A stretch of 64,000 nucleotides of DNA, from the NCBI GenBank assembly GCA_947561715.1, contig OX387205.1, positions 12,219,001 through 12,283,000 on the forward strand, given 5' to 3'. A model generated the notes under the pieces. That model was not told the DNA's origin. It was given only the letters and a program-made list of their open reading frames with translations, and did not search any database. The stretch is from Ascidia mentula (lineage: Eukaryota > Chordata > Ascidiacea > Phlebobranchia > Ascidiidae). Both the position numbers and the translations under genes were made by a program. Of this stretch, positions 22,754 to 32,338 are shown piece after piece (positions within the stretch are counted from its first letter, which is position 1; each line of letters begins with the position of its first letter).

Positions 22754-23047
22754 TCATTTGCCAGGCGCGCTTCTTTGCGTGTCGATTGCTGATTGGTTGT
22801 TCATCTGCTTCGGCGAAAACAAACTTATGAAACACAAAACAATGCTTGGTACCGCCATCGTCCCTGCTACCATAAGATGAAACACAACACACCAATTTCT
22901 CACTTTCTGCCTCAACGAACTGAAACTATTCGAACTCGCATATGATGAGCATATATGGCTAATAAACAAAGTAAAAAGTGAATCTGCCGTGTTTTTCAAC
23001 CATTCCAACATTAATATGCACGCTCCGACAGCAGCAACGCTTGTCAA
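22754..23047 (-). CDS. Possible membrane-protein exon, unrecognised
   Basis: A 97-codon open frame on the minus strand with two hydrophobic segments (SVAAVGACILMLEWL and FHLMVAGTMAVPSIVLCFISLF). It has no ATG at its start (the frame opens after a nearby stop), no obvious splice acceptor, and no partner exon that I can join. It could be an orphan exon, a gene relic or chance. I do not recognise a family. Confidence 0.2.
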   Translation of the reverse strand: MTSVAAVGACILMLEWLKNTADSLFTLFISHICSSYASSNSFSSLRQKVRNWCVVFHLMVAGTMAVPSIVLCFISLFSPKQMNNQSAIDTQRSAPGK

Positions 23048-23399
23048 TATAGAACGGCCGAGTCAACCAGGATTGCGGAATCGATAACACAGTTAATCTT
23101 ATAGTCAACAATAAAAAAGGGCAAGACCAGCATGATTGGGGGTCAGAATGGGGTCAGCATGAGTGACAAAATTGGCCGTTGCTTATGCAACTACATCAAA
23201 ATTAAAATTTCATAAATTAATTGCTGTTGATATTTTTTGCTTGGGGGCATAATGGGGCATCCAATGCTTGATACTCAAATCGCTTTGGATAAAAAAGCTG
23301 GTCAAAACCCAAATTCACACAAACCCTAATGTTACAGTTAGGACAGGCGCAAAAAAGTGTTTGAAAAGGACAGCCATGTTTAAAGCGTAGAACTCAACA

Positions 23400-23900
23400 T
23401 CAATTAGTCGCTGTCCTTGCCCGGGGTCACCCCCTCCCGAGTTAAATGCGCAGTGGTGGGGTTATGTTTACACAATTACTGATTGCGCCCTACGGGGTGG
23501 CTCGCGGGCCGTTCGGGAGCAATGCTATGCCGGCCCCTTCAACACGAATGTCGTCGGAGTAGCGGGTGTCCCTACTAAGCCCACCTGCACCGCGGCCGCG
23601 CAGTGCGGTGGAGGCCGTGTCAATCGTGGTTCTAAAACGCATCCTATATTAAATCTGAAGCCATTTAACAACGCGCCACCCTTAGCTAGACAACGTTGTA
23701 AGTAAAGGCCCATCGTGGCGCGCGGATCCCAAGTAGTCTGTATTGCCTCACCTAACCCTATTTAAGTGCTACTGTAGTTCTAGCCCTAAGCGAGATAGCT
23801 GAAAGTAGTAGCACTGATACGAACTTGGGACTTCTTTCGCCCGACGAAACCCTTCCATCGGGATTCGATGGCAAAAGAAATCCACTCACCCTATGCGCCG
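23400..23900. other. GC/CpG-rich island in AT-rich surroundings, unidentified
   Basis: About 500 bases with markedly higher GC and CpG content than the flanks, including NotI- and BssHII-like sites (GCGGCCGC, GCGCGC). It also contains an imperfect hairpin near 23767-23812 whose 9-bp end pairs TGCTACTGT with its partner GTAGTAGCA. It matches no tRNA, U1-U12 snRNA or 5S sequence that I know. The 62-codon open frame on the minus strand is unconvincing. It could be an unmethylated promoter island, an ncRNA gene or a fragment of a GC-rich repeat. Confidence 0.4.
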
Positions 23901-24668
23901 CATGTTAGTTTAGAGTTAGGCCTAAACAATTCCGCCATCCTGGTTGACGCACGACAGACTCTTTACGTTCAACCAACATGTGAAAAGTTGCAGGTAGTCT
24001 ACGGACGTAGGGAGTGGATCAGGTCTTCGGATATCCCAGCATTGAAAAAGTGTTTCAGTCTGCAAAAAATATGACCATATAACACCACAAGACCTGCATG
24101 TATTTATTTTAAAAGTATAATATATTTAAATGTGACATGGACAAATTGTACACTCTACTCTTCATACACAATCCGTAATATTATTTAGGCATAAAACCTA
24201 CAAGATAGCACAAAAAGCGAAAACTTACTTCTTATCAAATCCCCCTCCTTCCGCGTCCATCACCAAACTGAAATGACCTCATGTGAATGCGGATAAATCA
24301 CACCACACAAAGAAGTCCATTCTGATTGGTGGAGAGTTAAATTACGTAACAATCAGCTCCAACCATGCGTGCCAGGCCACGTCTTTGAAATACGTTGGAA
24401 TGCAGCCTCGGGAAGGAACACATTTTCTTGATTGTTCTGCTGAATGCTCGCTGCCCATTTTTGCGGTCAATTGAATTCAAGAACGCGTTTCAACTTCAGG
24501 CAGTTATTGTGTTTTTATTGCCTGTGACATGGGGGAAACGTGGCATTTAACAGTGCTAGGGAGAAGGTTTGAACACGAGTTATGATGTTCAATAACTGTT
24601 ATCTTTCTATAATAATGTATTAAAATCCCAAAACAGCGATCTTTAGACAGCTCAGATCGATTTATTTA

Positions 24669-24711
24669 GAGAAAAATATATTTCGCCTAAAACGGCATCA
24701 TCAGTTTCTCC
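24669..24711 (-). ncRNA. Hammerhead ribozyme motif (type I), left arm, mirror copy
   Basis: Exact reverse-complement copy of the motif at 24757-24799, produced by the palindrome. A transcript through both arms would fold into one long hairpin and might hide both ribozymes. Confidence 0.6.
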
Positions 24712-24729
24712 ATTTACCAAAACTTATTC

Positions 24730-24745
24730 ATTCTATTTGAATAAG
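24730..24745 (+). other. Exact copy of the Ciona 16-nt trans-spliced leader
   Basis: ATTCTATTTGAATAAG equals the 5' leader known to be trans-spliced onto many Ciona mRNAs. It is followed by TTTTGG rather than a GT splice donor, so this is not an SL RNA gene. It is a reverse-transcribed leader already joined to another RNA. It sits exactly at the turn of the palindrome: the leader's first base is the last base of the left arm. Confidence 0.85.
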
Positions 24746-24756
24746 TTTTGGTAAAT

Positions 24757-24799
24757 GGAGAAACTGATGATGCCGTTTTAGGCGAAATATATTTTTCTC
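24757..24799 (+). ncRNA. Hammerhead ribozyme motif (type I), right arm
   Basis: The core CTGATGA (24764-24770) is followed by stem II (GCC/GGC closing a GTTTTA loop) and GAAA (24784-24787). Stem III is a minimal ATA/TAT pairing without a real loop. The predicted cleavage site lies after T24793. Stem I pairs GAGAAA (24758-24763) with TTTCTC (24794-24799) and can extend through a G-U and a U-A pair. All invariant core bases are present. Very short stem III is typical of hammerheads in retroelements, which often work as dimers. Activity is untested. Confidence 0.65.
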
Positions 24800-25576
24800 T
24801 AAATAAATCGATCTGAGCTGTCTAAAGATCGCTGTTTTGGGATTTTAATACATTATTATTGATACGGTGTGCGATCGACAGCCTGCCAGGGGCCTTTGGT
24901 TTTTTGATCCAGTTTTGATTTACTAATCACATTGTTATCTTTCTAATTTCATTAGCAGCCGGCTGTATAGTACGTCTACCACAATCAGGTTCATCGTTTT
25001 TTCGCCTGGTGGTTAGTCACATTTTTGTCTACCTGCAGGGATATAATTTTCAATAAATTGTTACCACGCAGGTTAACAACATTAACGCCATTCGTAGACC
25101 TACACAACTGCGCAGTTACAACGTCGACAAAACCGAAATCGTTAGGGCCGAGTACACTACGTAGTCAGGCAACCCCCTCTAGACCGCCCGACCGACCGGA
25201 AGTTGTTTTTCTACGTCACATCCGGGCTTCGGGCCAGGTACAACGCCTGAAAAGTGGTCATGGAAACATTGTAATTTACTTGTTCAACGAACAATATACA
25301 AATGTTGATAGCATGCTATTTGGGTCGAGGCATTTTGATTGTCGATTCATTTTGCGGTGCTGTCGCATACTTACTTTTCTTGTTCCAGAACAACAACCAA
25401 CTAATCAAATCTGTTGCCTGTATGGTAGGATATCGGCCTGATGTTTTGTTTTTCTGCCTTACTCATAAACTATGACGCAAACATACCGTTTTTTATAAAG
25501 TTCGCGGTTATGAATGTGGCCATGTAGATGATGTGCGAAACAAAAGCAGAACCACTGGTACTTAATAGCTGTTAAA

Positions 25577-27912
25577 ATGAATGCGGAACGCTTTAAGATA
25601 AAGTTTTCTCTAGTGCTGGTAGCCGTGGGCCAGATTGTGGCGTATCTTAACTACACTGACAAAATGGGACGTGTTCTTCCAGGTGAGACTATTTGGTCTT
25701 TTGGCTTTTTCTTTGGTCGGAAATATGAGTATGTGAGGTTTTTGTTTTGGCAGTTATATCGGTAAATTTTGATTCAGTATAAACGTCAGGTGCATCGAAC
25801 AATTCAAGTTGTGAGTCATGAACTTCTTAACAGTTTTTTGTTTAACCGTTAATCAAATCAGTGTAATACAGTGCAATGATTAGTAATGCTCTTTTGCTTC
25901 CATGCAAAAGCAAAATAATGCCAAAATTTTAAAGGTACGCGGCTTCGAATTGGAAAACTAAGATCAAGGTTTCCAATAGACTTTAACCCGCCACCCATAA
26001 TGGTAAGTATTATCGTAATAAAGGCCGTACAAATTTGTAACTTTCATGCCTACATTAAACCACAAAACGCAACGCGACGATAACAATTACTAATTAGTCT
26101 AACCATACTTTATGTCAAAACATCAGCAAACACTAAAGCAAAGAGGCAATTCGGATATGACATTTGCCATTGTTCTTGTGCCGGGTGAGTCATTTCGGGG
26201 CTTTGACAAACTAAAGTGATTGTTTTTGCAGTTTGTTATCAGCTTTGCCTTTCACATTCAATACATCGCACTGGGTCTGGTTGTCTTGTACCGCATGGCT
26301 GGAAAAATGAAAATGTTTGGCAACGTAAGAATATTTTTTCCTGCACGAACAAAGAAATGCATTTTTAAAACATTTTTCATTTTTATGGCAATATACTGTT
26401 TATATAGCACATGGCTAAATCACCCTCCACCTCATGCGAAAAACATGTTTGATTTGCACCTTTTGCGGATTTCGTAAAGCGAACATAAAATAATCTAATT
26501 GTACATCGACAAACATGAATAATTTTAAAAATAGATTATCATGCGTTTTTTTATTGTAGGGTTTTCATGTACATGCCATCAGTTTTGGCCTAATGAGCTC
26601 ATTGTACGTTGTTTTCTACGGATTTGAAACCATTTCTATGGCGGCGATCACTACAGGAATTTTTACTCTTAATGCCTTGGCGATGTTTGTCATTGCTCTG
26701 AGAAGAAGAGTATCACCAGAAAAAGGGCTTCAACCATTGCCAAGTATTTCAGCTTTAATTTTGTCTATTTTGATTTAAGGAACACACGTATATTGGGAAA
26801 TGTATATTTGTCCCTGGTTTACCCACGAAAAAAGGCATGCTGGTGTGATTTAAAAAGTATTTTAAATTTTACGTTGAAAACAATTATGCAAATATTTACA
26901 AAGGATTACAACTGCCCAGATAACATAGTTTTTACTCAATAAATATCGATCATTTTACCTATTTGATAGATGTTAAGCCTATGCGTAAACCTACATCTAA
27001 GCTTTAGCAGTATATTTACTGGTGCTTTAGTTAATACAAATGGGTGTTTGATTCTTAATGGGTGCTTCTAGAATCGTTTGAATGGTGGTACGACACGATG
27101 GTGATTAACTCATACCCACCATTTATCGCTTGGTATACTCACTCCACTTGCTGGGTAGGCACGGTTGCTTTATCATATGTGGACAGACCTGGGGAAATTG
27201 CATTCGAAAGAGGTTTGTGAAACTCCAAATGCTCAATTTTAACCATGCATTAGTTTTGGATTAAATGTGAATATTTGACTGGTGTATTAAACATACATAT
27301 ATAATGTTTTTGTTGCAGCCAGGCATATTGTAACTTAATAATCTGTTCTTCTGGCATATATAAAACGTAACTTTATTCACCGACGTTTCGCCTGTTATTC
27401 AAGGCTTCCTCAAGGTAATGAGACAGGTACAGCACACAATTAAACATACGTTTAAAGGTTGGTGCGGTATCCATACATCAGGGAGCGTGCTGCTGCTTAT
27501 TATGCTTGCACTTGTCATTCTTTGGGTGGCGTTGGATCTTTACTTTATTCCCAACTACACAAGGCGTGTAACTACGATGCACCCCAAAATGGTTCTGATC
27601 GGGATGGCTGTGTATATTTACAACTACATACTCGGCCACGGTGAGAATGCTGCAATGTTATTGGTTTGTAAGCATTTCTGTTGTAATACTTACCAATGTA
27701 ATCTCAATCAGTATTTCTTATTTCATAAACGAAAATAACCTGCTGTTAGTAAAACTAAATGCAAATAACCGGGGTTACTTCAACAACAAAGAATCTTTGC
27801 AGGGAAAAACTTCAATTGTCTCATTTATCTGGCAATCGCTGTGATTGCCGGAACCGGTTGGTTCCTCAGAGGAAGATTTCATTCCAAACTGCCACCAACA
27901 AAGTGTGATTAA
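25577..27912 (+). CDS. Multi-pass membrane protein of unknown family, seven exons
   Basis: Phase-consistent model: 25577-25682, 25935-26002, 26232-26324, 26560-26743, 27072-27212, 27458-27640 and 27803-27912, with GT-AG borders at every junction and a total of 294 residues. The start ATG opens MNAERFKIKFSLVLVAVGQ, and the first segment is a signal anchor. About seven to nine hydrophobic stretches follow, for example SFAFHIQYIALGLVVLYRM, SLYVVFYGFETISMAAITTG, SVLLLIMLALVILWVALDLY and YLAIAVIAGTGWFLRG. Several His residues lie at helix edges (HIQY, GFHVHA, YTHST), which recalls haem- or metal-binding membrane proteins but is not diagnostic. I do not recognise the family. It may be a tunicate-specific or fast-evolving protein. 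Intron 5 contains a degenerate hammerhead-like repeat. Confidence 0.75.
27371..27418 (-). repeat. Degenerate hammerhead-like retroelement fragment
   Basis: Read on the minus strand it has a CTTGAGGA core (canonical CTGATGA altered), stem II GCCT/AGGC around TGAATAAC, then GAAACGTC, the two-base-pair stem III plus C17 seen in Penelope-like hammerheads. It lies in intron 5 of the orphan membrane gene. The same ACGTTTCG-GTTAT signature occurs at 47042-47075. It is probably the remnant of a Penelope-like element end. Confidence 0.5.
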
Positions 27913-28800
27913 TAAGCATTGTGATAAACCTAATTAAATGACATCAGCATGGCAGTGCGAATACGTCTTTTATAATAAGATTATTTTCGTACTTCCGTTT
28001 TAATATGTTGGTTTGTTTTCTTCCATCATTTATACTCAGAAATATCGTGTGATTTCTATGCATTTTTTGCGTATCTCATGGCAATTTTTACACAGAACAA
28101 TTAAAGAAAAACTACAAGTACTGCATATTTTTCGTAGAACAAGCAATAACATATTTTCGATATTTAACACAAAAAGTTATAGCATTCTTGAAATATAACT
28201 TTTGCTGCTATGAAACCAAGTACAAATTAATAACACCAAATGCCATAAGTGTAAGGGTTTGTATATAGTATCAAATGACCATAAGGAAATTGACGCTTAC
28301 TGAACATCCGGTTTGATGCAAAACACTTTAAATCTTTTTAAGGGAAGAACAAAACACAAGACAACATCTTTGTGTTTCTAAAAGCAGCTATGTTTGAGTA
28401 TATTTTGTCCTATGAAACATTTGTATTTAATTAAAAGTCCGTCTGATCAGTATTTCGGTTTATAAACCTCCCAATCTACAAAAAAAAATACCATTTTACG
28501 TCACTACATGCGGCCGTTTGGTTTATCACAAGGAACCGCATTACACCCGGACCGGACAATATTGTAACGGCTTATTACACACGGAAATCACGATGTAATA
28601 AACGCATGCTGCCAACAATATGGACCGCTGCAGTAAGGAGTATCGGCGTAAGTGTTTAGATCATTTGACACAATGTCCTGCTTTCTCCCCTCTATAATCG
28701 GTGGGTGGCAGGCAAAGTTTCGTAATTTTGGTTTACATGTTTTGTTATTTCGAGATACGTGTTATGGAACTCATTTATGTTACTTATTAGGTCTATATTC
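27913..28800. other. Intergenic AT-rich DNA
   Basis: Between the membrane gene and the PLA2 gene I see only short chance open frames and no repeats. Confidence 0.5.
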
Positions 28801-28808
28801 TATATAAG
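28801..28808 (+). promoter_or_regulatory. TATA box of the secreted PLA2 gene
   Basis: TATATAAG lies 53 bases before the PLA2 start codon in a sharp context (CTATATAAGCG). This spacing allows transcription to start about 30 bases downstream and leaves a short leader. Confidence 0.5.
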
Positions 28809-28860
28809 CGAGTATTTTAACTTGGCAACTACGTTTACGAGACTTGCGTATAGATTAGAG

Positions 28861-29779
28861 ATGTTTAACGATTTGGTCTGCGCTGTACTTCTATCTTTCC
28901 TGGTACGCGGTTGCCTTGGGCTGTCTGAAGAGGTCATACAGGTAAGATACTGAACATCAACATGTTGCAACATTTCTTTTGAGCACATCACAAACTTTGA
29001 ACGCAAATCATTGCATTCTTTAATTGCTGATGAAATAATAGTGACGTTGCATCGGTACAAGTTTTGTTTTTTCACAGGAATGTCAGCAATGCAAAATTAA
29101 TTCATATATGTTATAAAAACGTATCTATTTTGACGACACTACGTTTTTTCTCTCAATCACTTTCTTTAGGATGCCTTCAATGTTGAAGAGAACGTATCAC
29201 CTGAACTGAGGCACGAAACCCGATCCGCTGTTCACAACCTTGCGTATTCAATCGCATGCTACGAAGGAAGGTCTTTAAACCTGGGCAACACTCTACGTGT
29301 GTTCGGCAAATACGCGAGATATGGATGTTGGTGTGGGTTCGGAGGTTCTGGCAGGACTGTTGACAAGATAGACAAGTACGTAATATCTTCGCTCTTTTTA
29401 CAATTTCACTACTTGAGTATTTTTTAATGAAGGTGTTGCAAGGGGCACGACCTGTGTCTTATAAACTATGCTGGTTGGCGTGGAAAACCGAATGTGGATT
29501 TCAGCCTGAATACTTTCTACAGCGCAACGTGCAAAAACCGTCGAACAACTTGTGGTAAGCATGTCAACAAACGTAAAACTCTGAAACAACTTTTTGTAAA
29601 ACTGTACCTCAAGCCCGTAACTGTGTAAAAACTTGGGTTTCTTTATAATTACAGCTGCAACAACCACGCTTGGTCTTAGGACTTGCCAATGCGATCGAAC
29701 TTTCGCTGCGTGTGCAAATAGACACAAAAGAAGCTGGAGCTTTTTCCACAGCTGGATCTTCGCAAGAAGAAACTGTTAG
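28861..29779 (+). CDS. Secreted phospholipase A2
   Basis: Four exons with clean GT-AG borders and consistent phase: 28861-28941, 29170-29375, 29433-29554 and 29655-29779 (177 residues). The signal peptide is MFNDLVCAVLLSFLVRGCLG. The Ca2+-binding loop YGCWCGFGGSG is followed by the catalytic motif CCKGHDLC, with the His-Asp that activates water for hydrolysis of the sn-2 acyl ester of phospholipids. The Asp/Cys pattern continues in CQCDRTFAAC, which carries the second catalytic Asp, as in group I/II/otoconin-type sPLA2. All catalytic and Ca2+ residues are present, so it is likely active. About 55 residues lie between signal peptide and Ca2+ loop, longer than in pancreatic sPLA2, perhaps a propeptide. 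The basic tail (RHKRSW...RR) may aid membrane binding. It acts outside the cell: digestion, defence or biomineral matrix are possible roles. Confidence 0.9.
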
Positions 29780-29972
29780 ACACGAATGAGGCAATATGTG
29801 TATTATAGCATGGAACTTTCAAGATAACATGGCTTAAGTTAATGAGCAAATATAATCAAATTTTTGCTAACTTTTTCGATTCCCCCTATAGATCATGCAA
29901 TAATATTTTAACCAAATTACATTTCTATGGTTTTGAATACTTTCAGTTGTTCATGCTTGTTTGGAATTAACA

Positions 29973-29978
29973 AATAAA
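29973..29978 (+). terminator. Poly(A) signal AATAAA of the PLA2 gene
   Basis: AATAAA about 195 bases after the PLA2 stop, with no other gene between. A plausible 3' end. Confidence 0.45.
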
Positions 29979-30329
29979 AAGGCGTGTGTTAAATTTGTAA
30001 ATGTCCTATCATATTAGTTGGAGAGACATATTCCCCCTATCGAAGTAAACAAATCCTATTCTGTAGGGCAGTTATTTTGTTTTCATGACAATGTTTTCCA
30101 CTTTGTGTTTATTACTGTTGCTACTGGTTAACAAAAAAACACACAATTCGGAAGTATAGCGCAAAATATTACACTGGGGTTTTGCTGACAAAACAAATTT
30201 TCCGTCGATATATTTACATCAAGTGTAATATCACGGCGAAAAGCATGATTTGATTACGGGAAAATATGCAAGCAAGCCACACAAATAAAACAGACAATTA
30301 TGTATGACACGGTCAAGTCAATGTCGTTA

Positions 30330-31754
30330 CTATTCTGAGTCACTTTGTACAAGATATGTCGTTTCAAATATCTCCGCTCTGAGTCGGCGGAACGGTAGCT
30401 TTTGGGACAGCAGCAAAAGCGAGGCGAGAGCGGTCATGATGAAGGGATATGCCACAGAGGCAGCCGCCCCGGATTTGACGAGCAAAACTCTACCAATGAT
30501 CGGGTAAGTCAGTCGCATGAAACCCAGACCTATTATGTTCAGCATAGTAACCTGTAAGGCTGGCAGTGGGTAAGTTACCTCCATCAGCAATTCGAAAAGC
30601 GACACACAAGCAGCTCCAAGAAACAAGCCCAAGGCAATAGTCCCCACATATATCAATGGAAGTGACATTGTCTTAATACCGATTATGCCCAACAAGCAGG
30701 ATGCACTTTCCATTGAAATAGAAACCACGACAACGGCCCTGTATCGTTTAGTTTTGGTAAGAATCGGCCCAGCAGCAAAACCACCAACAATGAACAACAA
30801 CCATGCGCCCATCAACACAAAACCACTTGCCGAGTTCAAGTCTTTGTCTTTGGAAAATTGGTTGTTCAACAGTGACGCCAACAGTATGGTGTAATTGCGC
30901 AGGACCGGATTCACTACACCAAATACAACCCAAACTATCAGGAAATGACGATCGGTAAACAAAGCTTTTAACAATGCGTTGAACTGTAGGAGGCCATCTT
31001 TCATTGACACCGCCATGGCCTTTTCCCGTTCTTGGCAAACTTGTGCTTTTGACTGCGCAATGCTTGGCGGCAAATCAGGTTTGTCCTTGACAAACAACAT
31101 CACCAGTACAAATACCACAGCTAAAATCCCAGAAATGGTGCCAAACACGTAAGTCAGTTTTAAACGAATGGCACTTGTGCTATCTGAGATGTACAACAAA
31201 TTGGCCAATGCTACTGCACCACCAGCCTCGCCAATCCCACGGCTGATGGTCATGACAGCGGTTGCAGTTGAAACCTCGTTGGCAGGAAACCAAATAGCTG
31301 CTGTGGCAGATTGTATTGACAATGACACGACATTACTTAAGCCGGTTACTGCCTGTCCAGCCAGTGCTAGGACATAACCTGAAGGTATCCAAAAGGATGC
31401 TAAATTTAAGACAAACCCAAGAAGCAGAAATCCGTTCATCATCAACGTGGCGGATCTAAACCCCACACGTGTTGAAAGGAATGATATTGGCAATGTGGCG
31501 ACAACGAATATAACTGACTGTATCACAGTAAGCCAGTCGATCTGCCAAGGATGAACTTTAAAAAATTTGGCTAAAACACTGTTGGCTGATCCGAAGCACG
31601 ATTGATTAAATCCACGGATGCCAATAGTGAAAAACATGAGTCCAGCCACCAGAAATCGACGTCTGTAAGACTTGATTTCGTCACTCTTTTCTTCTAAATT
31701 CTGTACACTCTGGGTGCTGACACTATCACTAGGTCTTGATACTGCTTTGTCCAT
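30330..31754 (-). CDS. SLC49/FLVCR-like major facilitator transporter
   Basis: Intronless 474-residue protein starting at the first in-frame ATG (31752-31754); the frame extends 11 codons upstream without another ATG. Twelve hydrophobic helices with the MFS layout. Family marks of SLC49 (FLVCR1/2, DIRC2, MFSD7): IDWL after helix 1, WFPANEVSTA at helix 5, KDKPDLPPSIAQS after helix 6 (the EKPxxPPSxAQ signature), and EVTYP near helix 11. SLC49 members carry haem, choline or ethanolamine-like substrates across membranes; the substrate here is not predictable. The N-terminus is cytosolic and Ser-rich. It is divergent from its paralogue at 32339-38485, with about 580 bases between the two starts. 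Family confidence is high, subfamily unknown. Confidence 0.88.
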   Translation of the reverse strand: MDKAVSRPSDSVSTQSVQNLEEKSDEIKSYRRRFLVAGLMFFTIGIRGFNQSCFGSANSVLAKFFKVHPWQIDWLTVIQSVIFVVATLPISFLSTRVGFRSATLMMNGFLLLGFVLNLASFWIPSGYVLALAGQAVTGLSNVVSLSIQSATAAIWFPANEVSTATAVMTISRGIGEAGGAVALANLLYISDSTSAIRLKLTYVFGTISGILAVVFVLVMLFVKDKPDLPPSIAQSKAQVCQEREKAMAVSMKDGLLQFNALLKALFTDRHFLIVWVVFGVVNPVLRNYTILLASLLNNQFSKDKDLNSASGFVLMGAWLLFIVGGFAAGPILTKTKRYRAVVVVSISMESASCLLGIIGIKTMSLPLIYVGTIALGLFLGAACVSLFELLMEVTYPLPALQVTMLNIIGLGFMRLTYPIIGRVLLVKSGAAASVAYPFIMTALASLLLLSQKLPFRRLRAEIFETTYLVQSDSE

Positions 31755-31796
31755 TTTTACAACGCTGGCATCAAAATGTGGCAGCAATTTAAAAAG

Positions 31797-31804
31797 TTTA
31801 TATA
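31797..31804 (-). promoter_or_regulatory. TATA box of the minus-strand SLC49-like gene
   Basis: TATATAAA on the minus strand, 43 bases before the start ATG at 31754. It would imply a very short 5' leader. Confidence 0.4.
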
Positions 31805-32338
31805 CGTTTGAAAAAGAATAATTTTATAAATTGGAAATTTAAAAAAAATAACAACGATGACTACTTGTGGTATTCCGTACTATGTGCCACAGTGGATACA
31901 AATAGCAGTAAAATGTTGTTCATGCAACTAAAGTTTATTTAAACTTGCAGTATGCTGGTAAAACTGCTTCAAATGAGTGATAAATTAGAGCAGTCAACAA
32001 GGATATAGTCAGGAAGTCGTTAGAACGAATTGTACGAAGTTCACTGGCGGATTTTGAATTCAACTGCAACAACATAACATCCACTCCATGCCTTGGGTAG
32101 ATACTGCAAGTTGTTAGCGGCCTTTCCATTGTGAAAATGCTGAGAGAAATAAAATCCTTTCATTTTCTATGAAATCGTAATGCATGTAGTAATACAACTG
32201 CGTGAACAGCACCACAAAATTGTTCGCTGAAACTTTTTACTTATTTCCTGTTTATGAAAAACATATCTTGGTGTAAGCTGGCGAAGTTAGAGTGCAGATT
32301 CTATTGAGCTGTAGACGTGTTTTAATCGCACGCACAAC
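31805..32338. promoter_or_regulatory. Shared divergent promoter region of the SLC49-like pair
   Basis: The two paralogues are transcribed away from each other, and this gap of about 530 bases holds no coding sequence. It presumably contains control elements for both, inferred from arrangement alone. Confidence 0.35.

Larger units (their letters stand above)
24609..24859. repeat. 122-bp perfect palindrome with 7-base loop
   Basis: The arms 24609-24730 and 24738-24859 are exact reverse complements as far as I can check, with loop TTCTATT at 24731-24737. Such a perfect long palindrome is unstable in replication and must be young. Confidence 0.95.
24597..24945 (+). mobile_element. Retro-inserted snap-back element with spliced leader and hammerhead, flanked by 13-bp TSD
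   Basis: Direct repeats TGTTATCTTTCTA at 24597-24609 and 24933-24945 flank an insert of 323 bp. The insert is a 122-bp perfect inverted repeat with a 7-base loop (24609-24859) followed by a 73-base unique tail (24860-24932). Read on the + strand from 24730, it looks like a complete RNA copy: the 16-nt Ciona spliced leader, then sequence with a hammerhead core, then the unique 3' tail. The left arm is the same RNA's first part in reverse. This is what target-primed reverse transcription to the RNA 5' end followed by cDNA self-priming would leave. There is no poly(A) at the 3' end, as in Penelope-like elements or retrozymes rather than mRNA pseudogenes. The observation is direct; the mechanism is inference. 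Confidence 0.8.

Noticed and set aside
23400-23900. snRNA, 5S or tRNA gene in the CpG-rich block
   Set aside because: I compared it with the sequences of U1, U2, U4, U5, U6, U12 and 5S that I know and found no match, and no tRNA B box.
24730-24745. A spliced-leader RNA gene
   Set aside because: The leader is not followed by a GT donor or an SL RNA body, and it lies inside a palindrome with target duplications.
25025-25441. 138-codon open frame before the orphan membrane gene
   Set aside because: Composition is unlike a protein domain and there are no splice partners. ACCGGAAGT-type sites in the stretch suggest promoter DNA instead.
30330-31787. SLC43-type amino-acid carrier as the identity of the minus-strand transporter
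   Set aside because: The IDWL, WFPANEVSTA, KPDLPPSIAQ and EVTYP marks fit SLC49/FLVCR better.
31755-31787. Start of the transporter upstream of 31754
   Set aside because: The 11 additional codons contain no ATG, and a TATA box at 31797-31804 leaves no room for a longer leader.
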